Part shown: in pieces, positions 38,901 to 50,513 of the stretch | How the letters are laid out: every line of letters begins with the position of its first letter | How positions within the stretch are numbered: position 1 is the first letter of the stretch | Source: Patiria pectinifera | Lineage: Eukaryota; Echinodermata; Asteroidea; Valvatida; Asterinidae | Direction of reading: 5' to 3' | Assembly (NCBI GenBank): GCA_029964075.1 | Contig: CM057140.1 | Span: 10,682,643 to 10,746,642 of the forward strand | DNA: 64,000 nucleotides | Position numbers and translations under genes: made by a program | Notes under the pieces: model-generated | The model's input: the letters and a program-made list of their open reading frames with translations, nothing else | Told to the model about the DNA's origin: nothing | Database searches by the model: none

Positions 38901-40682
38901 GTTTGCACTGCTAGATATTTATTATGCTACCTCAAAGCTCTTGCAGTGTTTTGAAGAAAGAAAATTGTAGGAGTCTGTTGGGCTGTACATGCTGTGAAGT
39001 ATAATTTAATTTGTTGCCAGTGTAAAGATATTCTATCCAGTAGCGGACTTCCTGCTGAGTTCTGAATTAGCACTCAGTTCAGAATACTCATAACACACTG
39101 TTACTTTAATCATATACATTCACAAAGTTAATTGGCTTTTACTTTTTAACTGAATTTCTTGAACTAACAAAACATTTCTTGGACCATGGCCAAAATTCAT
39201 GTACAATGTACATGTAGCTGCCAAATGCTACCATGGTAAAAGGTATACCAATATCAAGCGGAAAATTTGCTTTGTAATCTAGTCCATAACATAACGTAAA
39301 TCTTCATGAGCTGCTACCTTAGCACAATTTTCTGCTATGATAGTAAATTAGCACACTTTTTCTGCGAACTGGTTAAGCAATGCCATGAACGTGATAGATA
39401 ACTAGTTTTGTCTCAGCAGATATCCAAAAATTTAAATATATAAAACATATAGATTTGAAAATGTACAATGTACGGTACCGTAGTGTAAGTTTTTAGTAAA
39501 TATCTACAGTAGGGCATGTACCGGTACCCATAGGCCTATGTGTTATTTTTCACTTGTAGGCCAGAAATAAAACAAATTCAACTCGCTGTCATTCCAAGTT
39601 TGTTTGGGAAGAGTTAATTTATGCAGGGTCTGTTTGCTGTAACACAGTGAAGGAAATTTTGATTAAAATCAAACATTATTAGTTCTGCTTGGCATCACTT
39701 TAACGCATCAGTTGATGCTAGCGGACGGGACATGCGATAGTGTCGCATGTTTGAATTACTTTTCTGATGCTCTGGTACAAACAGTAGAATAAGCTTTTAT
39801 TTTGATAACTGAGATGGCATTTGTGTCATCACTGATCAAACATGCATGAGTCTTGCATGCAAAAACTGGGTCTCAGGTTGTATTGTCATATTGACAGATC
39901 TAAGTATGTTCTCTAAAAATAGTCTGATGCATTAAACTTGGGTCATCAACTCTGGAATTGAATGAAATTGCAATATCTGTAACTGTAAAGGCATCAATAA
40001 AAGAAAACATGATGGACAAATTTCAATCATTTTGTAAAGAAATTTCACCCATTTTGGTTACTACTTGCATGGTTCAAACAAACAAATTGGGTATTTGTGG
40101 TGTAATGTACGGTATTATACGACATTGGCGAATGAAGAATGAATTTTGGTGTGCATATTTCAGTGGTAGCCCTGACTTTAAAATAACATCTTCATGGAAT
40201 CTGCCTAGCTGTGACTTCTGGATAACAGCTTGCCTCCTGTGGTTTCATTTGACACCGTGTATAGCTGCGTATAAATACATGTGCGGCCTTTATTGCGCTA
40301 CACATACCAATTTGGCATGCATTGGCAAAGGCTCAGATGGACTCGTATGTCACGCGCGGTGCTTGATATTTTAGTGAACCGTGGCACTGCCTGGACAGAG
40401 CCCCAATGAATTATTCAGCCTGACCCAGCCGTACACTGATCAGGGACTTACTAAGTACCTGGTGGGGATCATTGAGCCTGATTGGCTGAAATCTGTGGGG
40501 ATTGGAAGTGTTGCTCATCAGCCTTTACTTGGAATTATTTCGACTAAAAGTATGCGAAATGATTCATATGTTCACTGTAAGTACCACAACTAAGTTGTGA
40601 AATAGTAAGGTCGTTATTCACAGTGCTAAGAGAAATTGATCAAGTAAAATACATGTTTATTGCTCAACTGAAAACTTTGGGC

Positions 40683-41125
40683 TAGGGTTGTCCTGAATAT
40701 ACCAAATATTCTGAATGCATTTGACTATTCAAATATTTGATCATCCATTGATATCCCAATAGCTTTCAAATATTCAAAGAAAAAAATGTGCACGTGCACG
40801 ACTGTGATATTATTTTAATTGTAAAGTTGAAGTGCTTTGTCAGATGCATCTGTTTGTCGACGGCGACAGCAACTTTTTGTCGATTGTGGTTCATTGTCCT
40901 CATCCTTGTAGCTGGCTAAAGCCCTAACAGTTCTAAAATACTTATTGCAAAACATTCCAGTGGCCCATAACATTGTCCGCTGCACTCAAAGTTTTACGCC
41001 GCGCACTTTGTGTGCAACACTTGTGTAAACTTGATCATTGAGTTTTGGATATTTGAATATTTGGTCAAACGCAGTTTCGAATAACCGAATACTAAATTAT
41101 TCGGAAATGGACAGCCCTACCGGTA
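40683..41125. mobile_element. 443-bp hAT-like MITE
   Basis: The left end TAGGGTTGTCC matches the inverted right end TAGGGCTGTCC (a 6-bp extension lies outside it on the right). The element is flanked by the 8-bp direct repeat CTTTGGGC (40675-40682 and 41126-41133), the duplication length typical of hAT transposons. Both subterminal regions are rich in ATTCGAATA-like and CAAATATTC motifs. No transposase. Confidence 0.75.
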
Positions 41126-42625
41126 CTTTGGGCAAAACACTTAAGAGACATCCTGTTTGCTGGATGTTGCTTACAAAGAGGCCTTTGATCGTTTTGTGGA
41201 ATATGTCTGTTTTAAACGTGTTGGCATTTTGTTTGTATGATAATAATTGTTCATTTGTAACTTGAAACTTCTGACACACAAATTTATGGTCAACAATGCC
41301 AGATCCTCTTATCCACACACGCAATGATCACTAATGGGTTGTAACATTCCCTAACCCTCGTAGATCTTTCCAAATTTATCAAGGGAGTTGGGGAGGATTT
41401 TGCTGGATTTAGGTAGAGCCCAGCCACTATTTACTTGACCTGGCGCTTGATACCCCTGGTAAAATACAGTGCAAATAATGTGTCATTAATTTTTCCATGG
41501 TGGAAGATTTGGAGGATTGTAAGGGCATCATGGTAACATTGCCTGGGGAGTTTAAAGATGCACCTGATTGTAATGACAAAACCTACACTGTGCATGTCGC
41601 ATTTGATTTTCATGATTTTATCAAAATTATAGTTAAATCGATTATAGTACTGTGTTTTTTTTTCATCAGTAATTTACCGATGACTTTTGATAGTCACAAC
41701 AGAGATCTTTCCATGAACCCGCTACACAGTAGAGGGTTCATGCATTATTCAAGAGCTTTCCCCTTCGTGCTCGTTTCATCGGCACAGATAATTACAAAGT
41801 CTTATCTCAGTTTCACACTCGCCTTAGCGCTCTATACCCATGACCACGCCGGGCATCATCATGATGGCATTCACCCGAGCGTGTCGACTTTGTCTTACGC
41901 TTCATCATAAATTTCACACCTTGTTTGCCTCGCCTACTGCATAGGGCCTTGGCGATTTGCCTCATTTGTTCCGATGCACGTCACTGAGTTATGACTACCT
42001 GTGTGTGGGTGAACCTTCAGGTGAAATGCCAATTTTTGTTTCTTGATTTGCCATTATTGGGGCTGTGCAGAGCATCAGTACGCTTGATCTGCGAAGACCT
42101 ACATGTACATGTATACAGTGTGAGCAGTCACTTTTAACTATGCTGTATCTGTATGCTGTTCTGTCCAACTTGCCAGACTAGTGAAGGTCGATTCAACAGT
42201 ATAGTTTAACAGAGTGTGAACAATGTCAGACCTTCTGGAGCTGCCGCAAGCGACAGTGTTGAATTTGTTTGCTTAGGTTCAGTTAACGTTATTTTCCATT
42301 GGCGACCGTACTCTCTAATAACAAGGCCAATCTGCTGATAATTCCTGCCTGCGCTGAAAAGCATTATTGATTTGTTGTCAATTGTACTCTTACAGGTTTG
42401 ATTAGCGAATGGCGACTACTGTAGACAGCTGTGAAGTTGAGAAGCCGACTGGAAAACGCGACACATGTCAATTCCTTCCATCATAGTGGCCTTTAAAAAC
42501 CCACATAGGGTGTGAACAAGCCTGCATTTTGCCAGAGACCAAGTCGACAGGAGCTTCGCTCTTTGCCAGGAATTATTTAGTGCGGGATCTCAGAGAGCCA
42601 AAAATCCAGATATTCCCCGAACATC
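41126..42625. other. Upstream region of the TPBG-like gene
   Basis: No recognisable coding sequence. A good 3' splice site (polypyrimidine then TTACAG, ending 42395) suggests that the first coding exon extends 5' to 42396 as untranslated leader. A tggaggatt motif near 41510 resembles the repeat at 49241-49675. Confidence 0.4.
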
Positions 42626-44085
42626 ATGGCTTGTCAGTACACATCTTTTATCTTTTACCTTGTTGTTACGCTTTCCCTGTTGGCCGGGGCAGTCCAGGCT
42701 GGGAAATGCAGCTACTTGGGGACTGCACTGAAATGCAACAAGTGGCCGACGTGGAAAAAAGTCGCACAAAACACAACTTCCCTGACGATATCGGGAGAGA
42801 CCACTGTGACGGAGCTGACAACAGACAATAAACCGAGCAAGGCCCTCCCACATCTGACAGTATTGAATCTGACTGGCAATGATATCAGCTACATTAAGGA
42901 AGGATGGTTTTCCCATACGGTTTTCGCAGCCCTGGAGGAGATTATACTGGACCAGAACAAACTTACCCCCAATGACACGCAGAGAATGTTCGCCGGTGTT
43001 TCCACCAACCTCCGCCTGTTGAGTCTCACCAAAGCGTTCCTGAATGTGACTCCAGATGACTATGTGCACAATTTGACAAATATCTTCACTGATGTGCATT
43101 TAACAAAACTGAGAGAATTGAGATTGGACGGAAACAACATTGGCTTCCTCTCCCCATTCGTCCAGGAGTCCAGCGTGTTGACGTTTCAGGAGCTTCAACG
43201 GTTCACTCTGCAGAACAGCAGTTTACTTGCCATCAGAAGCGGCACTTTCCAGGTAAGATATAAAAAAGTGTTAATATCCTCATAAAGTACCCCAAAGCAG
43301 AAGTGACAACAGCAGATAGCCAAAAATTAAAAAAAAAACCACCTAAACTTTTAATGGTGACGCAAATGGAACACTGAAGTTTCTGCCTTATCAAGCTTGC
43401 CAGTGTCTGCTGGTCAGTAAGAACGTGAATGCAACTGTGGTAGCTCAGTTAATAAAGTTTGGGTTAAATTGACGGGGCAATCCTGAATTTCAAATTTGAT
43501 ATTGCCCAATGCACAGTTTCATCAGCAATCCTTTTTCTTCTTCCACACCTACAGCAAAAAGTATTCCCGAAACTCCAATACTTGGACTTGAGCAACAACG
43601 ACCTAGTCAACATTGACAAATCCGTTGTTGAGTTGGACTTCGAGAGCTTCTCCAACGTACAGCAAAACCTCACCATCAATCTCAGCGGCAACCCCTTCTA
43701 CTGCAACTGTCGGCTTGCGGACTTCCAGGCTTGGTTAAATGCCACGAACCTGGTGTTTGACAAGGAGAACGTGACGTGCGGGGATGCGGTGGATGAGTCC
43801 GAGCGTCACAAGCCTGTGCTGGGGTCTAGCTTGCCGTGCGGGCCCAAGCCGGAGGAGATAGACATTGACAACGAGCTGCGGCCGTCCTATATCATCCTCA
43901 GCGTCATCCTGGCCCTGGTCGGTGTCTTGGCCCTGATCGTGCTGTACATGCGCCGCAACGACATCAAGGACTACTTTGTGGACCTCTACACCACCACGAA
44001 AGAGGCTTTCAACAGCCGCCAGGGCTACGATGACATCAACAGGGTACGGCGTGACACGCCAGAGATGGCACCCACAGAAGTTTGA
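42626..44085 (+). CDS. TPBG-like (5T4/WAIF1-like) LRR transmembrane protein, two coding exons
   Basis: Exons 42626-43252 and 43555-44085 join in phase 0 to give 385 aa (human TPBG about 420). Layout: signal peptide (1-26), short cysteine cap (C28, C37), leucine-rich repeats to about 255 (for example LPHLTVLNLTGNDI, FPKLQYLDLSNNDL), LRRCT cap with C259, C261, C284 and C304, one membrane helix (321-341) and a 44-residue cytoplasmic tail. Many N-glycosylation sequons (NTT, NLT, NDT, NVT, NSS, NAT) fit a heavily glycosylated surface protein. The tail, with its VLY..R..IK beginning, a Y..I(N) region and a C-terminal TEV, resembles the TPBG tail, whose SDV end is a PDZ ligand. In vertebrates TPBG inhibits Wnt/beta-catenin signalling; function here is by homology. 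The start has context aacatcATGG. IBTK, its neighbour upstream, is also adjacent to TPBG in human. Other LRR receptors are possible but fit the tail less well. Confidence 0.82.
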
Positions 44086-44574
44086 TCAAGGTACAAATCC
44101 AGAATTACAACATTTTCACATTAAATTTTAACCTTTTACCTGTGCAGTTATTTGAGAGATGTAGGAACATTTTTTTTTCCCCATGCAATTAGGTACTGTA
44201 GGAAATATCAGGGAGGGGTTGGGGTTTATACCATAAATTAAACTAGACAGTCTCAGAAAGCAGTCTTCATGATACTTTCATCTCTTTCAAGGAGTACCCT
44301 TTCACATAAAAAACACTACATGTATTTGCCCCTCTGTAAAGATGCTCAACTGACATCTCTCGACTCTCTTCCAAATTGATTGCTTTAATTAAAGCAATTC
44401 TTGATTATACATGTACTTCCAAATTTTAAACCATCAAGCAATCCAATACACAAAGTGTACAATGAGTTTGAGGTTCTTAAAGTGGAATACCGTCTCGACT
44501 CGCATCCATGATTCTTATTCATACATGTACCTGTAAGGAAATCAGTCCATCACTTCGAGGAAATGATAGTGTTG

Positions 44575-44580
44575 AATAAA
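44575..44580 (+). terminator. Candidate polyadenylation signal of the TPBG-like gene
   Basis: AATAAA about 490 bp after the stop codon, the first canonical hexamer I noticed downstream. Confidence 0.4.
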
Positions 44581-47500
44581 AAGGAACGACTGCACATGGG
44601 AAATCTGCTTGTATCCTTGCCAAAGTAATCAAGGATTAGTGCCAATGTGGTATAGTCCGTGAGCATGAATACAAATCAAAGATCCTTGTCGATAATCAGG
44701 AGATTTATCTGATGATCATTAACTACTTGTACATGTTCATTATACTTTAATGAACATGAAGGATTATAGTGTCGCTTCATTGCTAATGCATAGATACATG
44801 TATTTTGAATGTAAACAAGCTGGGGGGGATGAACTGAGCCTTAGGCCGATGCCTACATTGCAATTTCCATGTACATGTTTGCCATTGATATGCATTAAGA
44901 AATCGATCTAGACAGTCTGGAGACTAGGGACGGATATTTATAAACTGAAAGGAATTAGGCAAAGCATTTAGGGTGCAGTTTTGAGAAATACCCTTGGTAG
45001 TTCCCTGTAGGAACATAGATACATGACAACTTACATGTAGGTTCCAGGTTTGGTCTTTTTACTGCAAGGGCTGTTAGCATGTCTCCTGTGAAAGTTTTTG
45101 CCGGAGACAGGTCAGTACTTGCCCATCTTTGATGATTAGTTTGTCAGGTTCTAAAGAAGCTCGCATGATTTTGCATACAGTGTGTCACGTATGTACATGT
45201 ATGTAAGCCCTTCTATAATTGCACGATTTGCTGCTTTTTTTCAAATTGCAGTCTTTGTATAACATTTCTGGCACCATTTCAGTTACATTTTTCTGTGCGT
45301 AAAATACCTCTACTTTCTGCAATGATACACATGTGCATCATTGGATTGTGATTATTTTGCTCTGAAATGGACTCAAACATTTGATGAAGTTTGTAAATTA
45401 GTTTCCAGGGATTATTGACTTGTTCACACTGTGAAAACGGCCCAATTAGCAAACTTTTGTGCACAAACAGGAACATGTAGTCGTGTTTTACTATACGCCT
45501 GAGGACAACCTATTGTGTTTCCCTTTGTCCATGTACTTTAACACTTTTTCCACTAAGCAGCATGTAAGGTGGTATGAGGACAGTTTTTCGAAAAAGCACC
45601 GTCGTTCGAGGACTGAAAGGATCTTTTGTTATCCTTTTGTGGGTCTGTCCTCGAGCGTAATACAAGACAGAAACAGACATGTACACGTCACTGTACAGTG
45701 CATACGTTCACATACACACACGTGTACATGACGCAGACAAGGTTTATCCAGACGTTGAAATGTACACACAATTCTTGTCTTTTCAGTCACACGCAGTGAC
45801 AGTTTGCTGCCTCTGATTCACTGGAGTGATCTAATTTAGCGAGGCCGATGGAGACAGGTGTGTGAATAAAGGCTGCCACAGAATCTGATTGTCATTCTGT
45901 TTTCCTGTGCAGATGACAGCCACGAAATTCCTAAATCAATGTGTTTGTCGGGCTGATAAACATTCAATTTCTGTCGGCCTTCACTGCACGCTGAAAATTG
46001 GGTTGACGTTTATTTTGGAAATGGATTTAGAAAGAGTTTTCTCGACTCTAACATGGGAATGGAAATTGTTGTTAACGTTGTTTTCGTGGTTGCAAAAACA
46101 AGTCGCTTGAAATGATGTTACAGTAAACTCCCAAAATAGTGCAAATATTTCTATCATGTACTTACAGTACATTTGTATGTCATCTTCCATTACATTTAAA
46201 GCAGAGCAGTCCATTTTTTCCCAAAGACTTGAGCTGCTTACATTTTTCTTTTTTTCAGGATATGCAATTGCTTCTAGCTCTATGAATAGACATACTCCAA
46301 ATATTTGGCAGTTCTGTCTTTGTACAATATCAAAGTACTTCATGGCGGAGAATAATGTTACGATTTATGTGAGTTGATGCATTGTTTAACGTTCCACATA
46401 AAATCTGCTACTGGTTTAGCATATCCCCGAGGATAGTTTATGAGTTCCTATTTGCGGCATAGTTTGATGTGTAACATGATTTTTTTTTTCTCTCCATGGA
46501 TAGCCGAACTGCCACAAATCATTTCCATGCTCCGTTCATTTTCGTTTGATAAAAAAATTCATCACCACTCAGAATTACGTCGTTCGGTATAATCTTGTTA
46601 TGGGAATGGGGGATTTTATTATTATTCCCGCGGAGTGTGTATGACTGAGAATTCCACCAGTGAATGTTGTGAGAGTGGATTATCTTGTGGAACAACTGAA
46701 GGCAATTTCACAAGGGACACATGTACATACATGTACGTGTACACGCTGTGTGCAGGGCACGATTTATAAACAGTGCTATTTAGCTGAATTCTGAAACATT
46801 AACTCAAGGGACTCGTTGCTGTTTTAGTGAAGTCGTTACAAGTCCATAAAACTGCATTCTGCTGAATAATATTAACTCTCAAGCTGTCTGAACAGTCACA
46901 GACAGTCAACAAAATCAATCCCCTCCCCTGCCATTCCTTTTACACAGGCTAGTCACCAACACTCCGATCACATTTGAAGCGAGCACTGTGACTAATCAAA
47001 TTCAGTCAACAGACAAAAGCAGGCAAGGGGTAAAGCTGGCTTATCTATCACCTACAAGCCTGTAAAGTCAAAGCAAAGCTGTATCAAGTTAAATTTAAAG
47101 TAAACATTCACAGCCAGTCAATCCTGCTTTACTGTATGTAGGCTGGGAGCTCCGAACTGTTAAAAACCGTCACTTGATTGATTTTGACTGAAAGGACGAC
47201 TTTGTTTGCATGTTTGCATAGCAGGGTTAATAATGTAATAAAATATGAATACATAAAAATACCCACGTATTTCTCAGCCACCAACTTTTCTCTGTCTATT
47301 TCAGATGCAGGCATTTGGGTACCGAGTTAGACGACCGGTACTGTTCAAGTCAAGGCAAAATCTATGCAGAGGATTGTACATAGTGCATACGTGTACAAAT
47401 GTAACTGATCTACATGAATGTGGAGGCAGCACGGAAATTTATTGACATTTCAGAACTGAAGAGAGGCTTCAATGCATAAAATATCCTTTTTTAAAATTAT

Positions 47501-49240
47501 TTATTTGTGTGTCTATTCATTTTTAATAGATTTTCTGCCGGACCAGAAAATGTACTTGCAATGTCCTTTTTTACAATTTTAAGCTTTTAATATCTTTTCC
47601 CTGTGGTTTTTTGGCAAAGTGTGAAGAATGCACAAGCCGTAAATTTAAAGAGGTTACTTCAAAACAAAAGGACCCTAGTTTGAGAAAGTTGCGATAACCG
47701 GTGTCCCATTTTCCAGACACACAATGGGGTTAGGTTAAGACACGAGCTGCATTCATCACTGTGTGATAACATCCATTTTGTGTCCAGAAGTGGGGACATG
47801 GTTTTCACACCTGATTTGTGCAGCTGTGAAGTCGAATGACACTGCATAATACTGCATGTACCTGTATCTGGCTGTTTGTCAAGAAAGTGTGTCCCATATT
47901 AACGATTGATTGTCGAAAAGACAATGATTTTATAGATTTTATTACATTTTCTGTGTCTCAGTGGTGGATCCTGGGGGTACGGAAGGGGAGCTCCCAATGA
48001 CCGAACTTTACTTAAATAAGGCAATTACGCCCCCCCCCCCCAAAAAAGAAACTGTGGAAAATACATACAATAGTAAGAATGCAATCTGTTTTGATGTATG
48101 CATCTTTTTTTTGTAAGTCTTACAATCTTTTTTGTTTTACGATGGATGGCTTTTGTTAAATTCTGTAAATAGTGTTTTTTTTAAAACATTTGTGTATTTA
48201 AAGCAAATAGGTATGGAAAGTAAGACGTGCATAGAGATATTGCAGTTGGGCAGTTGGGCATTTATAAGGGAAGATACAATGTACCGGTAGATGCTGGATA
48301 TCAGTAAGATCGGAACTGCTGTTCCAAACTCTAGGATTTAAGGATGTAAAACAGTGGATGATGTAAAAGAGAAACTTCCCAAGTGACAAGTTGTGGGTCA
48401 ATAAACTTCTGATTTCTCGCCCTGTGATTGGTCAGTCCGTGGCGACGGCAGCTGCCCATTTGAATTGATGTCAGCAGTCGATGTGAAGTTCTCAAGTGGG
48501 GGACATTTCATCCCGTCATCCATCTCAAATGCCAGTATCCGACGACTTGTGTATTCACGAGGTGATCTTGTGTGCCGCCCGTGCTCTTAAGCCACAAATC
48601 AATCCACATTCTAGCATCCATCGGCATGCTGGAGATTTGATCAGCTTGCATGTTATGCATGCGTACGCTGTTTACAAAGCAACTCGATCATCCCCAGTCC
48701 GGGAAGCATCTCTCGCTAGGGGTTCACTAACACTCTCCGTTTTGAGTTCCATCGATACCCAAAGGTTTTTGTTTTTCGCAGTGATGTGCATCTTAATGAC
48801 ATGGATACAAAAAGTACAGGTAGGGGTTTTGTGGAAGGTGGACACGTCCCTGACCCACACATTGCCAGTGTACAGTTTGGACGTGTAACCGGTAGAGTTG
48901 TGGCCGTTGAAAAATCTTTCGTTTTGTATTCAAGCTTTAAGAATAATGGTAATGCTTTAAAAGATCACAAGCACCTAAGAACTTTACAAAGAATGCTTGT
49001 TGAAGTTTGAAGATTTTTAAAAATATGCAATAATGTATTTATAGCTTTTCACATCTAATGCACTATACATGTATTGGTCTATATTCATGGGAGATGTACA
49101 GTAATATTGTATTCTTACACTTCATAATGTAAATGAAAGTGAGAACTGAAGTCAGTTAAGCAAGGAGTCTATGAAGTTTGGTGGGGGACAAGTACATGTA
49201 CATGTATTTTGTTCTTGTACTTAATTGTATTGCTGATTAC
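44581..49240. other. Intergenic, no gene recognised
   Basis: AT-rich DNA with many TACATGTA palindromes (for example 44410, 44525, 44795, 45034, 45192), a C-tract at about 48029-48040, and slightly GC-richer patches near 46890-47060 and 48420-48740 that could be regulatory but carry no motif I can name. Open frames at 45981-46343 and 48496-48888 do not resemble proteins I know. Confidence 0.5.
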
Positions 49241-49675
49241 CCTTTAACCCTATGAACCCCCTAGGTCCTTTTGGCTCAATCCAGCAAAATCCTCCAATTG
49301 CTACCATGTTAATATTGGATTCAGCCTCAATCCTCCAAAATTATCCATAATTATTTCTTGAAGTTGTTCGGTGGAGGAGGGACCAATGCCCCAATCCTTC
49401 AAAATCCTCCATAATCACTGTTAATGGGTTGAGGCAGTGCCGATGACATTCAGAAGCAGTGCGGATGATATCGAGCATGATGCAGGGCTCAATGTATAAT
49501 GTATGATTGAACACAAACAATGCTGGGTACAGCCTACGAACTCAACACAATGCATTGGCCAAAATCAAGGGACACTTTTTTGCCATTCAGCCTCAATCTT
49601 CCAAAATCCTCCAAAACCGCCTGGAGGATTGAGGAGGATCAAGGAGGATCAAGGAGGGCTCAGGTTAAAAGGTTC
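49241..49675. repeat. Inverted-repeat element with CCTCCAAAATCCTCC motifs
   Basis: The plus strand carries repeated caatcctccaaaatcctcc motifs on the left and their complement (ggaggattgaggaggatcaaggaggatc) on the right. The ends CCTTTAACCC and GGTTAAAAGG are roughly inverted. It looks like a MITE-type foldback sequence; the exact ends are uncertain. Confidence 0.45.
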
Positions 49676-50331
49676 TTACCACAGAAAGCCAAATGAGGAT
49701 ATTAATTTTCAAAGCATTGGAGGGAACGGTTAAGAGTTTTGTGACACTTACTGATAACAAAAGTAAAGAAGCACTTGCCTTTTTGTGATGAGGTTGGTTT
49801 TATTTTTGTATGGATAACTTTTTCTTGTACATACTTTTACAATCTACTTAAGAACCTTAACACTTCATGTACACTGTAGTAATTAGAATGCATGTGTGTA
49901 TTTTGCTTTTTGGTTGGCTTGTATTTTTATATTCAACTTATTACTGTATTCTTGATTATGCATTGATGTTGAAGTATTATTTGGCTTTTGGGTTTTTTTT
50001 ATGTAAGTTTTCCCTTTTAGCATAGTAAAGTTATGTACATAATTTTTGTATGAACTGTTAAGTATTTATTTATATACTCAGTAGGCTGAAAGTGGTAGGA
50101 CAAAAATTAAGACATTGCACAGGATCATGAAGAAATCAATTTTGCCTTTTCAAAAGAAAATCTGTTTTCTTCTGCATGGCGTTCTGTCTTCAAAACGTTG
50201 AGGCTTTTGGCATGAGGTCATGTTAAAAGTTCACCCTGATGTAGGTTGATGATTTTGTTGCCGTGGTTTTCATTGGTAAATATTTTCCAGTTCAGTTGGG
50301 TAGAATAATTTTTTTCTTTTGACCGTGAATA

Positions 50332-50511
50332 CAGTTTACTCTGTTAATACAAAATTCAAACATACACAATTACACAACAAACAAACATATGGTCCCGACT
50401 GTGCATTTATATGCACAATGAATGGGACTGATGTTCCTCTTAATACAAAATTCTGATATAACAAACAATTTGGCCAGGTCCGTACGAGTTTGTTATAACG
50501 AGACTCGACTG
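50332..50511. mobile_element. 180-bp pogo/Tigger-like MITE
   Basis: The ends CAGTTTACTCTGTTAATACAAA and, inverted, CAGTCGAGTCTCGTTATAACAAA are similar, and the element is flanked by TA on both sides. The cgttataac end motif is typical of pogo-type (Tc1/mariner superfamily) elements. No coding capacity. Confidence 0.65.
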
Positions 50512-50513
50512 TA

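Larger units (their letters stand above)
32707..40674. other. Intergenic DNA between IBTK and the TPBG-like gene
   Basis: Holds the IBTK 3' untranslated region (to about 33430), the SINE at 33605-33830, an ATT microsatellite (36522-36546), C-tracts near 37866, and long AT-rich stretches. Open frames such as those at 38508-38894 and 39958-40374 have no family resemblance and no splice support, so I do not call genes. A CG-containing patch at about 35820-36000 is listed separately. Confidence 0.6.

Noticed and set aside
39958-40374. 138-codon open frame as a gene
   Set aside because: No family resemblance, and the flanks lack splice signals or codon bias.
42590-43099. 169-codon minus-strand open frame
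   Set aside because: Antisense shadow of the first coding exon of the TPBG-like gene.
48496-48888. 130-codon open frame as a gene
   Set aside because: No domain or motif could be recognised, and the minus strand is equally open in part of it.
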